Positions 1 through 11,260 are shown, numbered from the stretch's first letter. The stretch: DNA of 64,000 nt from Burhinus oedicnemus (GCA_008921705.1 VFFE01007836.1:3492360-3556359); one strand, 5' to 3'. Notes: generated by a model not told the origin, from the letters alone. Translations and numbers: made by a program.

Positions 1-1331
1 CTATACAGTACAGCCAGGACACTGACAAAAGCCAATTTGAATTTCAACTATGCTGCAGAGCACGTCTAGAAAAATCAACAGAAAAGCAGGGGAAAATTCT
101 GTGTGTGTTGAGCGAAAGCGGAAGAGTTTTTGTGCACTTCAGTGATGCAGAGATTATATCCAGACTCTCTCCCTGAAGTCTGTGATACTGGATTAATTAA
201 ATGCTACCTGCCACATACACCCAACTGCTGCAGCTAGGCTAATGTCTGTATCTAAGTTAGAACTAGTTCGGGTAATGCCATACCATACCACAGGCAGTGA
301 GTAGATGAGCTAAAGCTAGATCCGATTCAGATCTCAGATTTAAATTTCTAGTTTTGTAAGCTCAAACAAAAATTGCTACTCATTCACATCAGGGTTTCTA
401 GGAAGCAAATTAAGTTTTCATATTACTTGTCTCAACCTCTCTCAGCCTAGTAAAAAAAAAAATTTTCTTAGTCAGGTTTACTACATTAAAAATAGTCACA
501 GTTAGTATCAGCTTTATAATGCCGTCATACAACAGGAGCCGTCAAATTATTCCCCATAATAATCCTGCTTCCTTTGACCCTGCTCACCGACAGAGCACGT
601 GCCGACGTGACCAATGCTTACCGCGTTGGAAGAGTCACAGCAGTTACCGGCACGCAGTCCTGAGTTACAGCCGGGACAGCTGAGAAAGCGCGCCGACTGC
701 CCAGAGCAGCCTTGCTACTCGTCTCTTCAGATTACAAACCCAGCTTGGTCAGGTCTAAACCAAATTTTTATTTTAACCCACCGCCAACCACTGGTTTTTA
801 ACATGACTCTAAAGCAAAGCCCTTAATACCCTGCTAATGGAGTGGAGAATTTTTACGTTCCTAACTGTTATCTTCACTAACACAGTTTGCAAGTAGCAGT
901 AAACTGTAAAAATAACAATGAACAGACTACCATAAATAAAAAATTATATGAACCACGGTACAGACTAAACAGATTAGGCACTCCAAGATTTCACTGAATT
1001 TTTGGACAAGCTCAGTATTTGCTCTGATGTATTCTAACCACCATTCTGCTACCACTGTCTGCTTCACAGCACTGGAAATAAGGTCCTCCCAGTCCCTATA
1101 CATTTTGCTCACTCAATCTATTTTGCTTATGATCAGAAGTGGAGAATAATTACCATTTTTGTTACAGATGCATAGGTACATACATTACGGGCAATATGCT
1201 GCAAAATTAACACACTGAAGAGCGAACGGAGCTGTTATCACAGCTAAAGCGCCTTAAAACCTGGAGATAAAAAAGTATAACTTTTATACAGTGATGTGCA
1301 TTAAAAATTGGCAAACACGTTAGGCTCTTAC
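1..1331 (-). other. PTGFR: PTGFR intron 2, 5' part (partial)
   Basis: This stretch follows the splice donor of PTGFR exon 2 on the minus strand, so it is the beginning of the intron that separates TM6 from TM7 in the receptor gene. It is AT-rich and contains no exon resembling the expected final coding exon (TM7 with its DPW motif, then the C-terminal tail). A minus-strand open frame at 927-1112 does not resemble any receptor segment. The final exon therefore lies beyond the left edge of the window. No recognisable transposon is visible here. Confidence 0.8.
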
Positions 1332-1332
1332 C
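1324..1332 (-). other. PTGFR: Splice donor of PTGFR exon 2
   Basis: On the minus strand the exon ends CTG and is followed by GTAAGAGCC, a strong donor. Splicing here is phase 0, after the Leu codon of the CWSPFL motif at the end of TM6. The intron at the end of TM6 is a known shared feature of prostanoid receptor genes. Reading through the donor hits a TAA within three codons, at 1320-1322, which supports this as the true exon end. Confidence 0.9.
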
Positions 1333-2120
1333 AGGAATGGACTCCAGCAAATGCAAGAAACACACATTATAGCCAAGAGCTGAATGATCATTTCAAAATG
1401 ATGAGATCTGCCTTGTCTTTGTTGACTTTTAAATTTGACTTTTAAGAGGGTAATTCCTGTGACAGCATTGCACAAGAATGAAATAGCAAGGGCCAGTAAC
1501 CCAAGGCAAGAAAAAAGTAAGAGATAAAATCTGTCTTCCCAGTCCTCAACATGTTCTGTTTTATAGAAGCACCAGGTCCTCGATGCTTGAATTTGATAGG
1601 CTCTAAACCTAAGAATAGGCAGCAAAGCTAGAAGAACAGCAAACAGACATACCATAGTCAACATCATTTTCACATGTTTAGAAGTCATTTTTGTAGAGTG
1701 AAATATTGGCTTAGTGACTCCAATGCACCGCTCTACAGCCATCACGCTGCCCAGGAAGAGCGGGCACAAACCAAAGAAAACCATGCAGATGCCAAAAATG
1801 CTGCAAAGAATGTTGGACTGGTTAAATCGAATCCAGTCTTTATCCGATGCGTACACAAACACTGCAATGGCTCCGTTGATGAGGTGGCCGAAGAGATCTG
1901 TGACGACCAAACCACTAGCAAGAAGCAAAAAGGAGGCTTTTGATTTCTGTCTAAATCTCTGATACGCCTTCAGGAGAATTGCTATTGCAAGACTGTTGGA
2001 CAAAATTCCCACCGTCATGAAGATTATTGAAAAGAAAACGGAAATCTTCTTCTCCGTGTGGCAGGTTGTGTTTTTTAAGATTCCAAATCCAGCCAGCCCT
2101 GGTGATTTTGAACCGTTCAT
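1332..2120 (-). CDS. PTGFR: Prostaglandin F2-alpha receptor (FP), coding exon 2, residues 1-263
   Basis: This is the first coding exon of the FP receptor, a plasma-membrane class A GPCR that binds PGF2-alpha and, in known orthologues, signals mainly through Gq to phospholipase C. The 263 residues include two N-terminal glycosylation sequons (N2 in NGS, N17 in NTT). TM1 is about 28-52, TM2 64-90, TM3 104-130, TM4 150-170, TM5 198-226 and TM6 243-263. The ERC triplet (130-132) replaces the usual DRY, as in prostanoid receptors. Cys106 and Cys184 should form the TM3-ECL2 disulfide, and ECL2 holds the prostanoid signature ending RTWCF. The ATG at 2120 was chosen because the protein then begins MNGSKS, close to the mammalian N-terminus, with A at -3. 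The frame stays open upstream to 2147 but has no further ATG. The frame ends at a consensus donor, so TM7 and the tail (roughly 100 residues of an expected 360) are missing. Identification is from recalled family sequence, not a search. Confidence 0.97.
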
Positions 2121-2179
2121 GGTTAGGAAAGGAGAGGCAGCCCTCAAAACATTTCAGCAGTCTTGCAATCAAAAGGCAT
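2121..2179 (-). other. PTGFR: PTGFR 5' UTR portion of exon 2 with splice acceptor
   Basis: Between the start codon and position 2180 there are 59 bases of leader. Immediately upstream on the minus strand is a T-rich tract ending ATATTGCAG (AG at 2181-2180), a good acceptor. Exon 2 should therefore begin at 2179. In mammals the first PTGFR exon is untranslated and the start codon lies shortly after the first acceptor, which matches this layout. Confidence 0.8.
2144..2179 (-). promoter_or_regulatory. Upstream ORF in the PTGFR leader (11 codons plus stop)
   Basis: The predicted exon 2 begins with ATG. Reading from it gives 11 codons and a TGA, with a second in-frame ATG two codons before the stop. 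The uORF ends 23 bases before the main start codon. Its first ATG gets its upstream context from exon 1. With the best donor (3399) or the alternative (3336), the -3 base is G, so it should be at least moderately recognisable by scanning ribosomes. A role in lowering receptor translation is inference. It depends on the acceptor at 2180-2181 being used. Confidence 0.5.
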
Positions 2180-3398
2180 CTGCAATATTAAAAACAAATA
2201 TACACACACTGTGAAAGGCATACCACTGTTCAAATGACATTTGCGGCAGAAATTCCATAATACTAGTCTGTGGTACGAATCTAATTTTCCGGTTTTCTGA
2301 GTGATATGATATGGCATCATATTTTAAGCGCCTCAGTCACAGGATAAAACAATTATCCGTGTGTATTATACAATGCAGATATAGCACACAGTATCTTCAT
2401 AGTCTCTGCACATATAAGATATATAAAATAATGTGTAAAATATATAATGCTCATGTACATATAATCACAGAAACCATACAAAACATTCTGGTGGTTAAAC
2501 TACGTATATAAACAAATGTTTGCAATGTACTCCTACAATGACAAGTATTTATCAGCCCAACCACAGTCAAAAGTGAAATACTCAAACTGGAATGTTTTGA
2601 GATGATAATCACACTCCATTTTTCTTCTCACTGTTCAGCATTTATTTTCAAAACAATGTCCTGACATCTTCCAAGTAATTCTCCTCTCACAATTCAATGT
2701 TTTAAAGCTTCCGCGTAACCAACACTGAAGTCTCCAACCCCAATTCCCCCACGGAAGCACAAGCTTGTGCTTCACACGCTCCCGCATTCAGAAGCCAATT
2801 CCACAAGTTGCTTCACACTTTATCTCCCATCTCCGCTCTCAGGACCTTCCTGCCGGGAAAAACTTCCCGCGCAGAAAAAAAGAGCAGGCTTTAATAATGC
2901 ATAATACAAAGAGCCGGTCAAGCCTCTCAGTAATTACTGAGCGCGATCAGACACGGGGCATGCCGAAGCCAAAGGTATTTCTAACGTTCCGGACGCCTAA
3001 ACGGCACCGCAAGCCGGCAAACCCCGCCGGCCGCAGCGCCTTCCCTTCCCGCCTCCCCGCAGCCCCGCTCAGCGCCAACCTCCGCGGCCCCGCCAGGACG
3101 GGGGCAGCGCCGGGGGCAGCGCCGCACCCGGGGGGAGCGGCGCACCGGGGGGAGCGGCGCTCCCGCACGCCGCCCCGCAGCGCCCCTTCGCCACCAGCAG
3201 CGCCTTAAGTGCGCGCCGCTGGGGCCGGGGGCGGGGCGAGCCCGCCACGCCGGGCACAAGTGCCACCGGCCGCCGCTGCCGGTACCGGCCGCGACCCGCC
3301 CGGCTCCGCGCCTTGGCGCCGTGCGCGGCTCTCACCGCCCAGCCCCGCCGGCGCCCGCCGCTCCTTCCCCGCCCCGGGCCCGGCCCGCCGCCGCTCAC
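2180..3398 (-). other. PTGFR: PTGFR intron 1 (predicted)
   Basis: The interval lies between a good acceptor (2180-2181) and the best donor candidate in the CpG island (GAG followed by GTGAGC, GT at 3398-3397). The resulting intron of about 1.2 kb is similar in scale to the short first intron of mammalian PTGFR as I recall it. The distal half (2180-2950) is AT-rich with no recognisable element. The proximal half overlaps the CpG island. No coding potential is seen beyond GC-driven open frames. Confidence 0.6.
3124..3161. repeat. Two-copy G-rich tandem repeat in the CpG island
   Basis: The unit CACCGGGGGGAGCGGCG occurs twice in succession (first copy with one extra C), each with a run of six G. 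Together with nearby G-runs it could form a G-quadruplex on the plus strand. This is inference from sequence only. Confidence 0.7.
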
Positions 3399-3420
3399 CT
3401 CCGCTTCGCTCCGCGGCGCC
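3393..3420 (-). other. PTGFR: Candidate 3' end of untranslated PTGFR exon 1
   Basis: On the minus strand the sequence GCGGAG is followed by GTGAGC (GT at 3398-3397), a near-ideal donor. A second, weaker candidate lies at 3336 (GCG followed by GTGAGAG). Either could join to the exon 2 acceptor. The 5' end of the exon is unknown and would lie upstream, at higher coordinates, within the island. Confidence 0.5.
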
Positions 3421-3800
3421 GGGGAGAGGCGCGGCCGCGCAGCGCGGTGCCCCGCCGCCGCCACCCCCCGCCCGGCGCCGCCCGCCTCCCGCCCTCCCTC
3501 CGCCTTCCCTCCTGGCCTCCCGCCCTCCTTCCCCGCTCGCCGCCCCCGGCCCGGGGCCCGGCCACCCTCCAGCGCCGGGGCGGTCGCGCTGCCCGGTCTC
3601 GTCTCCCCGCCAGGGCGATGCCGTCCCGCCGCGGGGGGTGCTGCTGCCCCCCGCGCTGTGCGAGGCGACAGGGGGGGCTCCGGGTGCGCCCGGGGACGCG
3701 GCACCTGCCCCTCCACACACGCCCCGAGCCCTCCTCGAGGGGGCTGCGGGGCAATTCGGGCAGCCCCGGGGGTGGAGACCCTGAGCTCGGGCCTTGCCCG

Positions 3801-4030
3801 GCTGCGGGAGCAGGCAGAGGTGCGGGGAGCCCGGTCCCTCGCACAGCAGCGCGGAGCCTCCTGCCTTGCCGTGCCGGGGTGCAGAGAGAGGTCTCCGGCA
3901 AGGAGGTCCGGGCTGCCTTGTCGCATCGCAGCGCCAGGCGACGAGGCCACCCCAGCCAGGCAGGATGCTGCCCCACGGTGCTGCAGCCACGGCAGCAGCA
4001 GCTCACGGGACGGCCAGGAGGCCAGATCTG
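3801..4030. other. GC-rich shoulder of the promoter island
   Basis: Sequence remains GC-rich but CpG density falls off steadily. It lies upstream of the predicted PTGFR exon 1 on the gene's strand, so it could be proximal promoter. No specific element is recognised. Confidence 0.5.
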
Positions 4031-5194
4031 TCCTCAGCCACAGCCTCATCCCTTCGGTTTTCCATGTGCTTCTTTCTGCCCAGCCACCCCCTTCACCTGC
4101 ATGCAGGGAGCTGCGGAAGGGGTCGTCCCCAGGAATACTGCCAGGGGATGCAGATGTGCACATCACTAGACACACACCCCTTGCACCTACCGGATCGTGC
4201 AGGGCTAACGGTGCTCCTTGGACCATTGCTCCACTGGAGCAATATGATGAGAACACGGCCAGACAATGATACTATGGATAAGGCTGGAGATCCAAAGGTT
4301 CTTCTTTTCCCATCACATACTCAGGCTGTTACAACTTGAAGTTATAGATAACTTTTAAGTTCTCTCATCCATCAATGTCCAGGACTACCAAACAGGCCTG
4401 AATGGTATTTTTTATTAAAAACTCTTTCTACAGAAATAAGCCCAAATAGAAAATCAAGGTCAAAATATAAAATCAAACTGTAAAATATTACAGATTTTGT
4501 CATGAGTAAGAACGATGGAGAACTTGTATTTGTTTCCATTGAGACACAGCCTTGAGTTGTACTACTTCTAGCTTCACAAGGCAATTATTTAAATATTAAA
4601 ATTCTCAAACACAGTACAGTTTTTGCTTACCTTTATGTCTTGAATACTAAGGATACAATTTGCCTCTCCCTAATCCACCAGTGAGGTAATACAGGCTAGC
4701 AGAATCCATTCTTTCAAACGGTATCTCAAAATCACATACATAAACAGTTAAAAGCACCATGCAGTGGCCTTCTTCCTGAAAATGCTTGTCAGATTTTGGC
4801 ATCTTATTATACAACGGGCAAAAATGGTCAAATTGGTCTGACTGGGAGCTATAAATTCCCAGAAATTCTTTTTTTTAAGACAACAATAAAATTTAAAAAC
4901 ATCTCAAAATACATTATTGCCCATTAAAGTTCAGAGGAAAAGAGTTTATTTTATGTTTCCCTGTCCAGAAATAAATGGAGACGGAGATCTCAAACTACAA
5001 ACAGCTTGCACCATGCCCTTCTTTCCTAGCCAGATTTCTTCACCATCTCTCCTGAAATGGGGGGCAAGTCTGTTTGGAAAGAAACAACGAAGTTGGTACT
5101 TCAAGACCCTGCAGTCTGGGAGGTAGAAGCTGAAATGCCATTATCAGGTAGATCAAGCCAAAGAGAAGAACAGAAAAACCTCAAGACAGATGTT

Positions 5195-6144
5195 TCAGTG
5201 TGCTTGTAAAAACGTGGTTAGGGTAAGGAAGGAAAACGCATCCTGCGAAAAGCACTGGTCTGCCAAAGGGAGGGAAAGTGACATCTCAGTTGCTGTGGAG
5301 ATGGGGGTGGGAAAGCAACAGATAGTGTTGGGAAGGTAACTATATAACCTTCCATCTCTCTTCTTGGACAACAGGCATAGAAGAGTGCTACTGCATCTGT
5401 CCAGCTTGAAGAACACAAAGTGCCACGTCGTGGTTTCGTACTGTTAGCCGGCTGCAAAGCAGCAGGCGTGGGAAGCATCGACAGAAGCAGGGCAGATATG
5501 TCTGCAGCCCAGCCCTGTACACGTTTGTGTGCTCCTGGTACAAGAATAACTGAAATAGTGGCTTCTGTGGAACGAGGTGATTTTGTGGGCTTCTGGCTAA
5601 GTAGGATGGTGACTTCAGAAGGTGGTGGAGGAGTGAAAACTGGCAATGACACCAGCAGAACTAAGCTTTTCGTACTGACTGATGACCAGCTTGCTTCATT
5701 TCCTATTACTAATGAAAACAGGAGCGACCAAAATTGTCACATCACAGCCTCTGCTGTGGGTCCTGGCTGGGAACCACTGCTTTCTCAGGGGGGAGCAGTC
5801 TCTTCACAGGTCGTAGCCCTGAGCCAAAGCTGCGAGAAGGGAGAGGAAGGATTAATGTCTTCTGCATCAGGACAGTGGCTCTTCCTTTCATCCACAGTTT
5901 GTCAATCAACCGATATGGAGCTGGGCTTGACAGACTTCCTTATATGACCAGAACCAAAAGCTGCAGGTGCAGGAATCACATGGGAGTGTTGCTTAGAGGC
6001 TCTGTGTTGCTCTGGCTGTTCAAAGGCTGCAAAAGACTGAAGAACTGACATATTGCCATTGGCTTGGCTCACTGAATTCAGCTTTTCTGAGTGTGTTTTG
6101 GACCCTGTGTTTGTTGAAAAACCCTGGACTTCTGGATACTTCAA
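5195..6144. other. Open, higher-GC interval of unknown nature
   Basis: Both strands keep long frames open. The plus strand is open over 5420-5947, with the first ATG at 5498 giving about 149 codons. The minus strand is open over 5218-5652. Neither translation resembles a protein I know, and there is no conserved motif, signal peptide or convincing splice structure. It may be an old repeat, an exon of a non-coding RNA, or chance. Confidence 0.2.
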
Positions 6145-8701
6145 GAATCAAGAAGATAAATACTCGTTTTGCCCCAAGTTTTAACCTGCGTGAGCAATCA
6201 GCATTCCCTGCTCATGTTCAATGGGTTTAAATTCAGAAGCATTGGTATAACATGTATGCTGAGGTAAAAAAGGCAGTCTGCATCTCCATGTGCTGTGACA
6301 ATTGCAATCCACCCGTTGGTTATCAAACTCCAAACGGTGGGAAGAAAATGTAAAAGAAAGCCTCTTCTGGATAGAGAAGCATGTTGCTGGTTGGCAGATG
6401 AGGTGTACAGTAATCAAATCCTCAAAGCCTCCTGCTATAGATCCAGAAGCATCTCAAGCGTTGCACTAATTTTGCACTGAATACCAACTCCAGACAGCTT
6501 TGCTGTAAATAAACAGGTAGACATTTCAGTAGCACCATCAAAGGTGGTAGAATGCAAATAAAAACAAGAACTCTTCCTCTTTTGTCATCTTGTCTTAAAT
6601 TTCTTCTGCAGCCTTCAATGACAGTTACTATATGCTTTTATTACATTATTCACAGTTCTTGCTGCAAAACTTTGGGAACCTTTTTTTTTTCTTTGTACAT
6701 GACAACAGTAAATGTCATCTTTCCAACTAATCACATTAGTGAAATATCAGTGATATAAAAGTCTTTATATTTAGGAGACAAAAGTAGTAAATCAAAACAA
6801 CTATAGATGGAAATGAGTAAAATAGGATCAGATTTGGGACACCTCAGTCAAATAAAACTGTCAGTGGAAATCCTTCAGTTAAATGCCGTATTGTTCAGCC
6901 CGTAATTGTTTGAGACAAAGAAGGACTTCTGAGGCCACAGACATTGGCAGCGAGTCCTACAGCACCCGTTGCCATCAAGGGTTAGAGTTACTGGCTTCCA
7001 CTTCTAAATTAGCAGACCTTCAGGACTTCCTTCTCCTCTGGAATTAGTGTAATCCCTGCCACCCCCATGGAGCAACTTCTATCAAAGATCCGACTTTACA
7101 AGATGAATGAGGTATTCAAATGAAAAATCAGATATTCGGGTGAAGGTAAGGAAGGAGGTTTAGAGTAGATGGGCTCTGCCTCAGGCAGTAGTACACATTT
7201 TTTGATGCATACACACCATTCTAAATATTGTATGGCTGAGGAAAAAAAAAAATGAAATGTATGCAAATGATGAGTTTCAATAGCCCAATAAACAATACTG
7301 AGAGGTGAGCTGGGCAGAGGCAAGGCTCTTGCTCCGGAGTCTTGCTCTGTTCTGAAGCTAGCAACGGGCAGGCAGCAGAAACATGGGGGCGAAAAATTGC
7401 CATCTTGAAAGTCTGAGTCACTCCTTAAGAACACAAGCATTACTAATTCTTCTTGTATTTTTAGTAGCATTATTTAGTATTCTCATTGTTAGAAAATGAG
7501 GAATAATTTACATGTCTCTTTTTTAGGTTGTTAACTTGGTTTTAAAACAGATTTACGAAGAGATTGTGATTTTAAATCATATAAGTGAAGGACAATCTGC
7601 AATATCATTTCATGTAACAGTTAAGACTGTTCAAGGCTGATTTTGCTTTAGAAATTAATTATACCTCATGCCTGGAAAATGTAGGCAAAAAATGAGGTGG
7701 TAATGTGGAAGGTGGTGATGTACACAGTGAAATGGCAATAAGTGCACAATAAAGGATGTCACTTATTCTTAAGCATTTGAAGGATCATATATATTTAACA
7801 AACAAGTTTTCTTAAAAGCATTATGTAACTGTTATGTCACCTTTCAAAATAAGCTATAGTTTCTGATTTAGGTCCTGGCTTGATAGTGTTAAGACAAAGC
7901 TGTAGGTTTCTACCCAAGCTAGAAAACAGATGTTTTATAAGAACACGTGCATGATCATACAGGTGTGCAGTTAGACAGTGCAGGTATGTGAAGTAAGTAA
8001 TGGAAGTTGCAATATGTGTCCTCAAAATCTGGTCTCAGGATCCTGGGTTTGCTTGATTCATGAGGAGGGTGGATAAAATACATACCCCCAGTATCCTGGC
8101 ATATTCAAAATACTCATTTTAAAATATGTTAAAACACTTATCTGATTTAAAAAAGTGTGGTTCAGCAGAATGCGTTGAACAGCTCATCCATGGCTTTGTC
8201 ATTCAGGTAACTGCCACTCTGACCTTCATGCCTCACCATGAAGTAGTTCCTAATGCAGTCACAAATTCTGGCTTAAGTACTGCCTGAGTTGGGACACTGG
8301 CCAATCCAGTTAAAAGAGGAAATTCCTAGGTAGTTAAATATAAATTAATGGTGTTTTGTAACAAGCCCCAAATCAGTTCAGGAGGTTAAAAACACCAACA
8401 TGCCAGTAAGCTTTCACTATCGGAGTGGAATAAAAACAAGAAAGGTCATCAGGAATCGTAACAACAAACATGCATCCTTCTGCTGAGATTTCCACCTGCT
8501 GACATCTAAAAAAGGGACTGTTTGCTCTTACTGGAAGTACAGCTGTGGATAATGGTGTTTTATTTTCTAAACATCCATATCAACAAGGAAGTTCAATTCT
8601 TGGCTTCTTGATAATGAGACATGCCTCCTGGCAAATGGGGTAAGAGCTGCTGTAGACATAACACAGGGGAAATAGTCACAGTTTCCCTGGTGAAGTTTGA
8701 A

Positions 8702-8713
8702 GGGGGGGGGGGG
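8702..8713. repeat. Homopolymer G12
   Basis: Twelve consecutive G are followed by a short G-rich stretch (TGACGGGGCGG). This is a mononucleotide repeat, likely polymorphic and prone to sequencing error. Confidence 0.9.
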
Positions 8714-10831
8714 TGACGGGGCGGCACAGAGGTTTGCTATCATTTGTGACGTTTGTATTTGCATTGTAATTCTTTCCACTAGGAAGAGCAAAGACAGATT
8801 TTCTGTCTTAATGTAGGTCTTGATCCTGTCACAAGAAGAGTCCAAGAAGTCTATTCAGGGACATTCCTTTAGCCAAGGAATTTGGCCATCAAATGGCTGA
8901 TGGGCCTATTGGTACCAAATAAACAGATTGTTTCTGAGATACCAGCAGACCTGCAAAGCAATTCTTTGATGAGGAAAAACATCAGCTAAACTTCTGAAAC
9001 AGCCGAATTTGAATTAGTCACCATGGCTAAACCGTGTCAGCAGAGGAGAGAGCTCAAGCATCCATCATGCAGCTATCAAACACTCAGACAAAACTTCAAG
9101 TGGAAAAAAATGACTAAACCCAGAAGTTTCCAGTCTAAGCCAGAATATTTGCAATACACCAGGATATGCAATACAACAACAACAAAAATTATTATTTACT
9201 GTCTTACATTTGTTCTTAGCAATGTTTGCATAAATATAAAAATGAAGATGCTGCTTATTGGTCGAAAGGTTCACTAACAGATCATGCCAACCAATGCTAA
9301 ATATCAGAAGTGGCTACTTAAACCTTTCATTACATCAGTTTATGATTTGCATTTGTTCTTATTTAGAGATACACCTTCATCTTAATCACATACTGTCACT
9401 CTAAAATGATTTGATTACTAAGAAAGTGCCTAACTTGGTTATAACAGAAAGGACTGAAGGACAGTAATTCCCCTTCTTTCTTCATTTGCAAACCTTGTGT
9501 ATCTGGTACTTTCTTGATACCTTTTTGTTTCTGTTATGCCATGATAAGGCATACATGGGAGATGGTTAGTATCCTTCTGTGTGTAGTTTGCTTTGTTCCT
9601 ATATATAGTTTTAGGCATTACTTTGTACAAGTATTCCCCTTAGAAATGAGGGAAGAGGAAAAGAGTAATAGCACGGTGATTATATAGCAGGTGTGTCACT
9701 GAAACGTCTTTTAACTACTTTTAGATATTGACTACAAAATAATCTGAGGGTGTTCTTCCTATAAATCCACAAATTTGCAAGCATTCCCTTCAAGAATTTC
9801 TAGGAAGCTTCATGTTGTAATTCTGTACCGGTTTGGCTGGCTTTAATCAAGAGTAGATTTAATAGTCAGAAATACATTTTTTAAAGTTCAATGTGACATT
9901 TCAGAATCAAGGGTTGTCTCCTTTATGATTATATGAAGTGTCCAGTTTTTGTGCTACCATAAACTCAAATCTTTAAATGGCCAGAGGAGACATGTAACAC
10001 CACTACTGACATGAATCTTGCCTGTGCAGGCTGGGGTAATTTCTGAGTGGGTTTGATCAAGACTAGAAATACTGTTCTGCCCATAACAATAACAGTATAA
10101 TTTTCTCTTGTTCATTTTAAATATGTGGGACAAAATGTTCTCTCTTATGACTCACCTCTTTAATATTCTGACACGTAAGAACAAACAATCTACAAAGTCA
10201 TACTAAACGCTGAGCCATATTAACTCCTTTTCTCTTCTTCCATTCTCCAGAAAGGCGACACTGCCAAACCAAGTCAGAAGAAATTTTTCATCAAGTATTC
10301 CTTTCAATCCTTCTGCTTAGGTCAAATTAAATAAAGAAATCATTTCCTTCAAATTGTCCTAACCTATTATATTTATGCCATGTGACATAATGGCCAAAAT
10401 AAGTCCACTACAGGAATAAATCTCATTAAGGGTATGCCTGCTGTATGCCTTCAAGTTATGTGGCATTATTTATTTGGTTTCTTTGCTTGTACACATGTTT
10501 AGGATTTAATATGTGAAGTTTTGATAGATTAAACTCTTCTAAAGAATATTTTGAAACTAAAGGGTCATATTGTTCTATTGGTTGCTAACAGAATTTCCAC
10601 AGGGACTTCAAAGAAATAATTTACTTAAAATCAATGACCCATAGTTCACCGAGTTTATTACACATTCTAACAGTCATGCCTCTTACCTCGCCACTTAGTT
10701 TCTGGTCTAGCTGGCAGGTGGAGAACTATCTCTTCAGACCTTATCAGTTTCACAAACAAAAAATTCATATTCTCTCAAAATTTCCAGAGATAGTTGCAGA
10801 ATTAAAATACAAAAAAAATAAATGCACTAGT

Positions 10832-11260
10832 TATGATGCTGGTGAGGGGTCTAGAGCACAAGTCCTATGAGGAGCAGCTGAGGGAACTGGGGTTGTTCAG
10901 CCTGGAGAAAAGGAGGCTGAGGGGAGACCTTATCGCTCCCTACAACTACCTGAAAGGAGGTGGGAGCGAGGTGGGGGTCAGACTCTTCTCCCAAGTAACA
11001 GGCGATAGGACAAGAGGAAATGGCCTCAAGTTACACCAGGGGAGGTTCAGATTGGATATTATTTCTTCACCGAAAGAGTTGTCAAGCATTGGAACAGGCT
11101 GCCCTGGGAAGTGGTTGAGTCCCCATTCCTGAAGTTACTTAAAAGACGTGTAGATGTGGTGCTCAGGGACAGGGTTTAGTGGTAACTGAAGTGCTGGGTT
11201 GACAGTTGGACTTGATCTTAAAGGTCTTTTCCAACCAAAACAATTTTATGATTCTATGAT
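10832..11260 (+). mobile_element. CR1 LINE, 3' fragment
   Basis: The plus strand starts inside the C-terminal end of CR1 ORF2. The translation shows the conserved run [21 protein letters not shown], then YNYLKGG and the [18 protein letters not shown] block, and continues through the CR1 3' UTR to the terminal motif ATTCTATGAT at 11251-11260. A small deletion after RLDI shifts the frame, so the copy is dead. Severe 5' truncation is typical of CR1. No target-site duplication is obvious. Confidence 0.95.

Larger units (their letters stand above)
2975..3800. promoter_or_regulatory. CpG island, probable PTGFR promoter and first exon
   Basis: The DNA changes sharply from AT-rich flanks to very GC- and CpG-rich sequence from about 2975, most dense at 3050-3620, with a GC-rich shoulder to about 4030. 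It contains several GC-box-like stretches, for example GGGGGCGGGGCG near 3229-3240 and CCCCGCCCCGG near 3369. No TATA box is evident. Its position 0.9-1.7 kb upstream of PTGFR exon 2 makes it the likely promoter. Transcription starts cannot be placed from sequence alone, and CpG islands often fire in both directions. Long open frames on both strands here are by-products of base composition. Confidence 0.85.
4031..10831. other. Upstream intergenic DNA without a recognisable gene
   Basis: AT-rich single-copy sequence with no coding exon, RNA gene or transposon that I recognise. It contains a less AT-rich, unusually open interval at 5195-6144 and a 12-base G run at 8702, both listed separately. 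Confidence 0.6.

Noticed and set aside
927..1112. Minus-strand 61-codon frame as a possible last PTGFR exon
   Set aside because: It has no TM7 (no NPxxY/DPW-like motif), no resemblance to the FP tail and no fitting acceptor context.
1674..1962. Plus-strand open frames across the receptor exon
   Set aside because: They are antisense shadows of the PTGFR coding sequence, with no features of their own.
2121..2147. N-terminal extension of the receptor to position 2147
   Set aside because: The extended frame begins with TTG, not ATG. The ATG at 2118-2120 matches the family N-terminus and has a good start context.
3069..4256. Very long open frames on both strands in the CpG island (up to 395 codons minus, 318 codons plus)
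   Set aside because: GC-rich DNA lacks stop codons by composition. The translations are Ala/Gly/Pro/Arg-rich in several overlapping frames at once, with no domain, and the region fits a promoter.
10833..11132. 99-codon plus-strand frame as a gene
   Set aside because: It is the C-terminal end of CR1 ORF2 with a frameshift, not a host gene.
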